Positions 1 through 6,624 of a stretch of 64,000 bases of DNA are shown here, piece by piece. The DNA comes from JBLHZY01 sp047631555 (lineage in GTDB: Bacteria > Pseudomonadota > Alphaproteobacteria > Rhodobacterales > Rhodobacteraceae), in contig JBLHZY010000001.1 in NCBI GenBank assembly GCA_047631555.1, positions 992,001-1,056,000 of the forward strand, given 5' to 3'. The notes under the pieces were generated by a model, which was not told the DNA's origin, made no database searches, and saw only the letters and a program-made list of their open reading frames with translations. A program made the translations under genes and the position numbers. The number at the start of each line of letters is the position of its first letter. Within the stretch, counting starts at the first letter, position 1.

Positions 1-9
1 GGCCGCATC

Positions 10-1311
10 ATGATCCCTCGCTATTCCCGCCCCGAAATGGTTGCCATCTGGTCCCCCGAGACCAAGTTCCGCATCTGGTACGAGATCGAGGCGCATGCCT
101 GCGATGCGATGGCCGATCTGGGCGTGATCCCGCGCGAAAATGCCGAGGCGGTTTGGAAGGCCAAAGACGTCACTTTTGATGTCGCCCGCATTGACGAGAT
201 CGAAGCCGAAACCAAGCACGATGTGATCGCGTTCCTGACCCACCTCTCCGAGCATGTCGGCTCTGAAGAGGCCCGCTTTGTGCACCAAGGCATGACCAGC
301 TCGGATGTGTTGGACACCTGTTTCAACGTGCAGCTCGTGCGCGCCTCCGACATCCTGATCAAAGATGTTGAAGGCCTGCTTGTTGCGCTGAAAAAGCGCG
401 CGATTGAGCATAAAGATACCATCCGCATCGGCCGCAGCCATGGCATCCACGCCGAGCCAACAACAATGGGCCTGACCTTCGCGCGTTTCTATGCCGAAAT
501 GGATCGCAACCTTGCCCGCCTCAAGACCGCCCGAGACGAGATTTCAACCGGCGCGATTTCCGGCGCTGTTGGCACATTTGCCAATGTCGATCCGGCCGTT
601 GAGGAGCATGTTTGCGCCAAGCTTGGCCTCACACCAGAGCCGATCAGCACCCAAGTGATCCCGCGCGATCGCCATGCCGCCTTCTTTGCCGCGCTTGGTG
701 TTGTGGCGTCGTCCATCGAAAACGTCTCGACCGAGATCCGCCATATGCAGCGCACCGAAGTGCTTGAAGCGGCTGAGTTTTTCTCGATGGGCCAAAAGGG
801 CTCGTCTGCGATGCCGCATAAGAAAAACCCCGTGCTGACGGAAAACCTAACCGGCCTTGCGCGCCTCGTGCGCATGGTCGTTGTGCCCGCGATGGAAAAC
901 GTCGCCCTCTGGCACGAGCGCGATATTTCGCACTCTTCTGTCGAGCGCAACATCGGCCCAGACGCGACAATCACCCTTGATTTCGCGCTCTCCCGCCTCA
1001 CTTCCGTGATCGATAAGCTCTTGGTCTACCCCGAGAATATGCTCGCCAATATGAACAAATTCCCCGGCCTCGTGATGTCGCAACGCGTCTTGCTCGCCCT
1101 GACCCAAGCCGGCGTAAACCGCGAAGATGCCTACCGCCTCGTGCAGCGCAACGCGCTCAAAGTCTGGGAAACGGGCTGTGACTTCAAAACCGAACTGCTG
1201 GCCGATAAAGAAGTCGTCGCAGCGCTTGGCGTTGAGGAAATCGAGGAAAAATTCGACCTCGCCTACCACACCAAACACGTTGACACGATCTTCAAACGCG
1301 TCTTCGGCTAA
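10..1311 (+). CDS. purB: Adenylosuccinate lyase
   Basis: The enzyme cleaves SAICAR and adenylosuccinate, releasing fumarate, in cytoplasmic purine and AMP synthesis. The 433-residue protein has the normal family length and starts MIPRYSRPEMVAIW, as short-type PurB proteins do. The fumarase/aspartase superfamily signature GSSAMPHKKNP lies near residue 265, and the histidine-bearing segment GRSHGIHAEPTTMG near residue 142. The ATG lies nine bases from the window edge, so the ribosome-binding site cannot be judged, but the N-terminus fits the family. It is followed by a hairpin and then by lower-GC unknown genes on the other strand, so it probably ends its transcription unit here. Identification is secure from sequence motifs. 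Confidence 0.97.
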   Translation: MIPRYSRPEMVAIWSPETKFRIWYEIEAHACDAMADLGVIPRENAEAVWKAKDVTFDVARIDEIEAETKHDVIAFLTHLSEHVGSEEARFVHQGMTSSDVLDTCFNVQLVRASDILIKDVEGLLVALKKRAIEHKDTIRIGRSHGIHAEPTTMGLTFARFYAEMDRNLARLKTARDEISTGAISGAVGTFANVDPAVEEHVCAKLGLTPEPISTQVIPRDRHAAFFAALGVVASSIENVSTEIRHMQRTEVLEAAEFFSMGQKGSSAMPHKKNPVLTENLTGLARLVRMVVVPAMENVALWHERDISHSSVERNIGPDATITLDFALSRLTSVIDKLLVYPENMLANMNKFPGLVMSQRVLLALTQAGVNREDAYRLVQRNALKVWETGCDFKTELLADKEVVAALGVEEIEEKFDLAYHTKHVDTIFKRVFG

Positions 1312-1324
1312 GCCCCAAAACGCA

Positions 1325-1347
1325 GCGCTCCCCCTCTCGGGGAGCGC
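1325..1347. terminator. Hairpin after purB
   Basis: A perfect 9-bp stem, GCGCTCCCC (1325-1333) with GGGGAGCGC (1339-1347), closes a 5-base loop 14 bases after the purB stop. No T-run follows on the plus strand; on the minus strand a short TTTT lies a few bases beyond the stem. It may be a weak, possibly bidirectional, terminator. Confidence 0.45.
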
Positions 1348-1400
1348 AACACGCCACCGATAAGCGCTTCAATTCCCGCAGCCCACGGGATCAGGGCGTT

Positions 1401-1465
1401 CGCAACCTCGCGGAAATCAGAGATATCCTTCAAGCTATTCCCGCCCAAGGTCGGCTTTGCGGGAC
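1401..1465 (-). repeat. Diverged 65-bp repeat, copy A
   Basis: This 65-base stretch aligns without gaps to 2027-2091, with 49 of 65 positions identical by eye. On the minus strand both copies read in the same frame as P-A-x-x-T-L-G, then S-D-x-R-E-V-A. Copy A lies within an open frame that continues to a TAG overlapping the purB stop but has no convincing start. It looks like a relic of a once-coding or mobile segment. Confidence 0.6.
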
Positions 1466-1488
1466 GGATAGGACATCAATTGCCTATC

Positions 1489-1863
1489 TCACGTTACAAA
1501 TTGCTCAGGCTTCCATGTGATCTTTCCAAAGCGATCTCTGGAAAAGTCGATGTTTGACGTATTTTCGCCTCCGACTGAGTATCCTTCGAGCAGGTTCAAA
1601 TAACCGTCCTTAAAAAACAGGATGAGACCAATGTCATATTTCATCCCAGCCACTCTGACATAATGCCCGTTGATTGGCGACGATCCAGTCAACCTAGGTA
1701 TAACATTTTGGTCTACATGCAGTTCAGTGAAGAAACCGCCACCCGTGTTTTCCCGCTGAACACAGCGCACTGCTTCGACTTGCTTCGTGAGCGCAGGATA
1801 TTTGTCTTTCCAATAGGAACACAGCGCTTTTAGCGCCTCCCGTTCCAGCTCGTTGAACTCCAT
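1489..1863 (-). CDS. Hypothetical protein, 124 aa
   Basis: I do not recognise a family with certainty. The ATG is preceded by a good ribosome-binding site (AGAAGGAAAACCG then ATG), which supports a real gene. The product is soluble and mixed charged, with no signal peptide or membrane segment. Its C-terminal half, around GYSVGGENTS, has the look of small proteins of unknown function that often sit in accessory or toxin-immunity loci, but this is only an impression. Base composition is visibly lower in GC than the flanking purB and fliG. The gene is flanked by the two copies of a diverged 65-bp repeat and shares its strand with the next unknown gene. Confidence 0.7.
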   Translation of the reverse strand: MEFNELEREALKALCSYWKDKYPALTKQVEAVRCVQRENTGGGFFTELHVDQNVIPRLTGSSPINGHYVRVAGMKYDIGLILFFKDGYLNLLEGYSVGGENTSNIDFSRDRFGKITWKPEQFVT

Positions 1864-1915
1864 TCGGTTTTCCTTCTCTTAGTGAGCGAGAAGCTCACAT
1901 TCTAAGGCTAGCCTG

Positions 1916-2116
1916 TCAATTCGAACGAACGACCGCATAGAGTTCACAGCTGACTTCGCTGTATTTGCAGCGTTGAAGCTCAATATCCCATAGGCTCATC
2001 AACACTAAGAGCCCAAAGCGGACGTACGCAACCTCCCGCAAATCGGAGAGACCCCTGAACTTGCTTTCGCCCAAGGTCCGCAGTGCGGGACAAAGGGTGC
2101 TTTCGAGAACCGCCAA
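1916..2116 (-). pseudogene. Possible gene relic containing repeat copy B
   Basis: This is an open frame of 66 codons starting at TTG with no ribosome-binding site. Its first half carries the repeat segment (CPALRTLGESKFRGLSDLREV), which matches the frame of copy A at 1401-1465. The rest has no recognisable content. Upstream, the frame stays open past the TTG, so the visible start is arbitrary. I read it as the leftover of a longer, decayed or spread segment rather than an expressed gene. It could still be a small unknown gene. Confidence 0.3.
2027..2091 (-). repeat. Diverged 65-bp repeat, copy B
   Basis: Partner of 1401-1465, in the same orientation, with 49 of 65 positions identical and no gaps. 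The most conserved blocks are CGCAACCTC at one end and CGCCCAAGGTC followed by TGCGGGAC at the other. The copies bracket the 124-aa gene at 1489-1863. Confidence 0.6.
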
Positions 2117-2144
2117 CCAATGTCCACATATTCTGCTTTACTCT

Positions 2145-2897
2145 CTAATCTATGTGGAGTTCTTGAAGAAAACTTATCCTAGGTTCGCAAGCCGTAAATG
2201 GGCTTGCTATCAAAGATAAGGGCCGTTCCACTTCTTGAAACTCCATATTTCGAGGTGACCAATTGTACACGCTTGTGGCACCATCATCTTCGACGAGAAG
2301 CAGCCCGTGAAAGTACCAAGTGTCCCCAATTTTGTAGCCTGATCGGGTCGTGTAAAATGACAAACCGCGCAGACCAGCAATAGAGGCCAGTTCTCTGTTT
2401 GTTGGGCTGTGGTCACCGATGCAGAAACCGCGATTTGACGAAATTTTGATGGCGCTTGAGTAAGCGATAGGAACCATCGCTAACGACCATACACCGACCA
2501 ACATGGGAAGTGAAAATATGCCAAATACAATAGACATTGTCCTATTTTGGACTTTGGAAATCAACATTATGGACGTGGCGCAAGCCAATGTTAATGCTGC
2601 TCCGTGAAGTGTTACCATCTCCGTGCCACCACCAGAAAACGCCATTAATATGAAGGTCAGGACCGTCCCAGAAACCAAGACTAATACAGCAAAAATCCCA
2701 GCCAGAATTATTGGCATTCTGCGATTGCTTGCGACTGCAAACAACGTGATGATCAAAGGTAGTAGAGGCAAAACAGCCACCACCAGTTCAAGCCAAGTTG
2801 CCTTCGGTAGCACAGGGTCCGTCAAAGGAACGGGAATAAAGCCGAGCGCAATTATAGCGGCTCCGAAGAGCGCTACGTATCTCTGAGTTTGCGACAT
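2145..2897 (-). CDS. Hypothetical membrane protein with C-terminal soluble domain
   Basis: A 250-residue protein of unknown function. I chose the ATG at 2897 (MSQTQRYVALFG) because AGAGGAAAG lies about eight bases upstream; an in-frame TTG six codons earlier overlaps that ribosome-binding site. Roughly residues 8-25, 35-55, 61-85, 97-112 and 122-145 are hydrophobic, suggesting about five membrane segments. A soluble C-terminal part of about 100 residues follows (FCIGDHSPTNRELASIAGLR onward). GC content is visibly below that of the neighbours. With the 124-aa gene it forms a two-gene accessory insert between purB and fliG. No function can be assigned. Confidence 0.75.
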   Translation of the reverse strand: MSQTQRYVALFGAAIIALGFIPVPLTDPVLPKATWLELVVAVLPLLPLIITLFAVASNRRMPIILAGIFAVLVLVSGTVLTFILMAFSGGGTEMVTLHGAALTLACATSIMLISKVQNRTMSIVFGIFSLPMLVGVWSLAMVPIAYSSAIKISSNRGFCIGDHSPTNRELASIAGLRGLSFYTTRSGYKIGDTWYFHGLLLVEDDGATSVYNWSPRNMEFQEVERPLSLIASPFTACEPRISFLQELHID

Positions 2898-3221
2898 AGC
2901 GCTCTTTCCTCTCAAACACGTGTGGCCGACACTGTAGCAGACATTGGTGGCAACGCAGCATTAGCGCAAGATGGCCTCATAGCCGAACTTCACTGCAACA
3001 ACTATAACCCCTTGGCGCCAGATCAAAACGCTTGCGCAATGGCGCGAGCCCCAAAGCCAACCTGCCGCCCCAAACCAGCGGCCCAAAAGCCACCCACAGC
3101 TTTTTCTTGGCAAAAATACTCATAACGCCCCCGCTCTCAAACAAACCCTGCGCCCAAAATTACAGCGAAATTTGCGCTAAATACTCTGCGTTTGGTAGTC
3201 TTGCGTTAATCCTCTTTCGCC
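2898..3221. other. Intergenic region, divergent starts
   Basis: The region separates divergent genes (unknown membrane protein to the left, fliG to the right). It holds one copy of a 22-bp dispersed element at 3100-3121 on the minus strand. I see no convincing promoter or ribosome-binding site for fliG and no small gene. Confidence 0.5.
3100..3121 (-). repeat. 22-bp dispersed element, copy 1
   Basis: On the minus strand it reads GAGTATTT, three variable bases, then CCAAGAAAAAG. It matches 20 of 22 positions with the copy at 20928-20949 (plus strand). Both are intergenic. Confidence 0.6.
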
Positions 3222-4328
3222 ATGTTGGCCAAGACACCGCCAATTGGAGAAACCGATTTGTCTGCCCTGCCCTCGCTTGCCCCCGGTCTTGATAGCTTTC
3301 CTTCCGCCTTTCCGGAGATGCCAAGCGCACCCGTGATGTCGCGCAAGCAAAAGGCGGCCATCGTGGTGCGGCTTTTGCTCTCTGAAGGGGCGGTGATATC
3401 GCTCGAAAAACTCCCCGAAGAAATGCAGGTCGAACTGACCCGCCAAATGACGACAATGCGCTATATTGATCGCGATACGCTGTCCTTTGTGGTCGATGAA
3501 TTCCTCCAAGAGCTCGAGTCGATCGGCCTCAGCTTCCCCGGTGGGCTTGAAGGCGCGCTTACGGTCCTTGATGGGACGATCTCGCCGTCTACAGTCGCGC
3601 GCCTGCGCAAACAGGCAGGGTTCTCGCTTACCGGCGATCCATGGGAGCGGATTTCAGACCTTGATGTCGACCGCCTCCTGCCGGTTTTGGAAAAAGAAAG
3701 CGTTGAGGTCGGCGCGGTGCTGCTCTCCAAGCTCAAAGTCTCCAAAGCGGCCGAATTGCTTGGCATGCTGCCCGGAACGCGCGCGCGCAAAATCACCTAT
3801 GCGGTTTCCCTGACAGGGGCGATTGCGCCCCATGTTGTGCAGAAAATCGGCATTTCCCTCTCGGCGCAGCTTGATGCCCTGCCCGCGCGCGCCTTTGCCG
3901 ATGGCCCGGTCGAACGCGTCGGCGCCATCCTCAACTTCTCGCCCGCCGCAACCCGCGATGATGTGCTCGCCGGCCTCTCTGAGGACGACCAAGCCTTTGC
4001 CGATCTGGTCCGCAAATCCATCTTTACCTACGCAAATATCGCCAAACGCATCGACGCGCGCGATATCCCCAAGGTTATCCGCGACATTGATCAAGAAGTG
4101 CTGATCAAAGCGATGGCCGGCAGCACCGAGGCAAACAAACCCTCGACCGATTTCATCCTCGCCAATATGTCCAAACGGATGTCTGACAGTCTGCGCGAAG
4201 AGATCGACGCCATCGGCACGGTCAAAGAGAAAGACGCCGAAGAAGCCATGGGCACGGTCGTCGCCACGATCCGCGAGCTGGAGGCAGAGGGCGAATTGTT
4301 CCTTGTTGCCGAAGACGAAGAGGAATAG
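3222..4328 (+). CDS. fliG: FliG-like flagellar motor switch protein (orphan)
   Basis: FliG forms the cytoplasmic rotor ring that meets the MotA stator and binds FliM. The 368-residue product has a FliG N-domain start (SRKQKAAIVVRLLLSEGA, about 40-57), a middle domain, and a recognisable C-domain (about 255-360). Charged torque-helix positions are kept: R319 and E326-E327 in NMSKRMSDSLREE, K335 in GTVK. The middle-domain EHPQR motif, which contacts FliM in canonical FliG, is replaced by EKESVEVGA (about 157-165). The N-terminus has about 38 extra proline-rich residues. No other flagellar gene lies in the window. It may be a diverged paralogue or the only FliG, set apart from its cluster. No clear ribosome-binding site precedes the ATG. 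Confidence 0.85.
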   Translation: MLAKTPPIGETDLSALPSLAPGLDSFPSAFPEMPSAPVMSRKQKAAIVVRLLLSEGAVISLEKLPEEMQVELTRQMTTMRYIDRDTLSFVVDEFLQELESIGLSFPGGLEGALTVLDGTISPSTVARLRKQAGFSLTGDPWERISDLDVDRLLPVLEKESVEVGAVLLSKLKVSKAAELLGMLPGTRARKITYAVSLTGAIAPHVVQKIGISLSAQLDALPARAFADGPVERVGAILNFSPAATRDDVLAGLSEDDQAFADLVRKSIFTYANIAKRIDARDIPKVIRDIDQEVLIKAMAGSTEANKPSTDFILANMSKRMSDSLREEIDAIGTVKEKDAEEAMGTVVATIRELEAEGELFLVAEDEEE

Positions 4329-4554
4329 CGCCCCAACGCCTCGCGCCGCGAGTACCTCATTCCGCAAGCCCAATGCGCGCCGAAAACGCCGCCCAAGACC
4401 ACCAGCCCATATGGACATGCGCGCCATTCCAGCCTAATTTCGCGCCATGACGCAAAATTCAAAAAACGCCTTCGTATCGCAGCAAGCTTTCGTGCGCCAA
4501 TCAGCACGTTCTGGTGCAAACTTTGCCGCGCAACCCTTTGCGAATGCGTCATAA

Positions 4555-5472
4555 ATGAACAAAACGTCGCCCCCGTCCTCGCTCCAACATCGCTTGGAAG
4601 ATATTGCTGCGCGCGCCTTGCTTGGCACCATGCGCCTGCTGCCCTATGGGCCGCGCGTGCGCTTGATGGGCTGGATATTTGCGCGGATCGTTGCGCCGCT
4701 TGCAGGATATGATCAGCGGGTGCGCGATAATTTGTCCTATGTGCGCCCCGATTTGCCTCAGGATGAGGTTGCGCGCCTCGCACGCGCTGTTCCCAATAAT
4801 GTGGGCCGGACTCTGATAGAGATGTATTCCGGCGCCGCTTTCATGGACCGGATGGCCAAAGCGCCGATCGAAGGCCCGGGCCTGCCCGCACTTATGGAGG
4901 CCCATGAAAAGGGCCGCCCCGTCATTGTGGTGACCGGCCATTTCGGCAATTATTTGGCGCCGCGCGCAGCCCTTGCCGGGCGCGGTATGGAGATCGGCGG
5001 GCTGTATAACCCGATGAAAAACCCTTATTTTAATGGGCATTACGTCAACGCCATGCGCGCCACCGGCGAGACGCTTTTTGCCCGCGATCGCTCCGGCTTT
5101 GCCAGGCTGCTCAAATCCATCCGCGCAGGCGGCATGGCCGGGCTGCTTATCGATCAATATATGGGCCACGGCGCGCCGCTGACCTTCTTTGGCAAACCAG
5201 CGCCAACCGCCCTTTCGGCCGCCGAACTCGCGCTGAAATACAACGCGCCCTTGATCCCGATCTACGGCATCCGTCAGGCCAACGGCCTTGATTTCAAAAT
5301 GGTGGTGGAGGCGCCCATTCCTATCGGGACGCCCGAAGAAATGACCCAAGCCGCCAATGACAGCCTTGAAGCGCTCACCCGCAAACACATGGAGCAATGG
5401 TTCTGGATCCATCGCCGCTGGAAGCCCGAGCGGGCGCAAAATCTGCTTAAAGATAAGCCGGTAAATATCTGA
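4555..5472 (+). CDS. LpxL/HtrB-type lysophospholipid acyltransferase
   Basis: Proteins of this family transfer acyl chains to lipid A precursors or other lipids at the inner membrane. The 305-residue length and the blocks VIVVTGHFGNYLAPRAAL (about 123-140), LLIDQYMGHGAPLTFFGKPA and ALKYNAPLIPIYGIR are typical. The family uses an H-x4-D/E catalytic pair. Here H129 is present, but the partner position 134 is leucine (HFGNYL), so activity may be altered. The first hydrophobic stretch (about 34-50) is a likely membrane anchor. The C-terminal WFWIHRRWK is the usual end block. It stands alone, convergent with the next gene. The specific substrate cannot be read from the sequence. Confidence 0.85.
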   Translation: MNKTSPPSSLQHRLEDIAARALLGTMRLLPYGPRVRLMGWIFARIVAPLAGYDQRVRDNLSYVRPDLPQDEVARLARAVPNNVGRTLIEMYSGAAFMDRMAKAPIEGPGLPALMEAHEKGRPVIVVTGHFGNYLAPRAALAGRGMEIGGLYNPMKNPYFNGHYVNAMRATGETLFARDRSGFARLLKSIRAGGMAGLLIDQYMGHGAPLTFFGKPAPTALSAAELALKYNAPLIPIYGIRQANGLDFKMVVEAPIPIGTPEEMTQAANDSLEALTRKHMEQWFWIHRRWKPERAQNLLKDKPVNI

Positions 5473-5480
5473 TTTTAAAC

Positions 5481-6209
5481 CTATTTGACGTAAGACGCGC
5501 CAATCACTGGCCCGGTTCCAGCCCCCTGCACAATCACCGCCGCACGCCGCGATCCCATGCCCTCTAAGCGCGCCGCAAACGGGCCGCGCCCATCCCAAGC
5601 CCCAAGCTCGATCAGATCGGTGACAATATTGGCATAACGGATCGTCCGCCCGGCGTTTTCGCCCCGCTTAATGGCCACATCCGCGCCCGGATTATACAAA
5701 GCAACGAGTACGATCATCTCGCGCGGCGTTTTGGCCGCAGACAATGCCGTGATCGAAACGGCCAAAGCCCCGCCAGTGCTGGTGGCAGAAATCTCAACCA
5801 TATCCGGCCCGGCCCGGTGCGCTGCAATCAGATTGGCAAGCTCCGTCGGCTTGTGCCCGACCACATGATCGCGCCCGCCAACGATAAACTGAGGCGTATA
5901 GATCGAACGATGCCCGGCGCGCGCCGCATAGGCCCTTTGACGAGCGGTATATTCAGGCGCGCCGAACTTGTCTTTCCAGCCGATGTAATCCCAAATATCC
6001 ACATGCAACGCCAGCGCAAGCACGTCCTTGCGCCCGACCAAACGCTCGGCCAAATAGGCATCAGCCGGCGGGCAAGACGAACATCCCTGCGAGGTATACA
6101 GCTCAACAACAACCGGCCCATCACCGGCCAAAACCGGGGCAGGAAATGCGCCCGTCGCGGCCATAAGGCCAATGGCGAGTGCTTTGAGTGCACCAAAAGA
6201 TTTGCGCAT
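5481..6209 (-). CDS. DUF1223 family secreted thioredoxin-like protein
   Basis: I chose the ATG at 6209, preceded by AGGGGA, over an earlier in-frame codon, because it gives a clear signal peptide (MRKSFGALKALAIGLMAATG, cleavage near residue 28 after VLA). The mature part has the DUF1223 layout: VVVELYTSQGCSSCPPAD with a CxxC pair (C43, C46), then a thioredoxin-like fold with TPQFIVGG. The family is periplasmic and its function is unproven; a role in periplasmic redox is an inference from the CxxC. It is convergent with the acyltransferase, whose end lies only eight bases away. The length of 242 residues is normal. Confidence 0.85.
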   Translation of the reverse strand: MRKSFGALKALAIGLMAATGAFPAPVLAGDGPVVVELYTSQGCSSCPPADAYLAERLVGRKDVLALALHVDIWDYIGWKDKFGAPEYTARQRAYAARAGHRSIYTPQFIVGGRDHVVGHKPTELANLIAAHRAGPDMVEISATSTGGALAVSITALSAAKTPREMIVLVALYNPGADVAIKRGENAGRTIRYANIVTDLIELGAWDGRGPFAARLEGMGSRRAAVIVQGAGTGPVIGASYVK

Positions 6210-6624
6210 GTCGTCCCCTAATCTGGCCAAACAGCGCCCCATGCTGCTTGCCCTTCCTCCCTACCTGCCCCAGCGCGCCCGCGCCAATCAAGGTTTTGCG
6301 AGAAATCGGTAACACAAGCTCACAATCTTGGGCAATCGGGCAACGCTTGGCCCCGCGCCTTGCCAAGTGCGCCCCCCATATCCGCACTTCATCAAATCTT
6401 CATGTCGATGCGCTTCTCTTGCGCCAGAATTTCCCTAGAGTTAGGCGTCCATCATCCTTCATTTCCCGCCGCCACCGTCAATAAACCAACAAAGATCGGC
6501 GAAAAACGCCCCTTTGTGCACAACGGTATACAATATTTGCTCCTGCCCCCTTGATTGCCAAGAGCAAACCCGCCAAAAGCATCACCAGCGTAACCCCTGA
6601 AACCCAAAAGGGAGGCCAGACCCC
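6210..6624. other. Intergenic region upstream of acnA
   Basis: About 415 bases between divergent genes. A TATACAAT stretch at 6527-6534 could be a -10 element for acnA, but I see no well-placed -35. AAAAGGGAGG at 6607-6615 is the acnA ribosome-binding site. No small gene or known riboswitch is visible. Confidence 0.4.
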
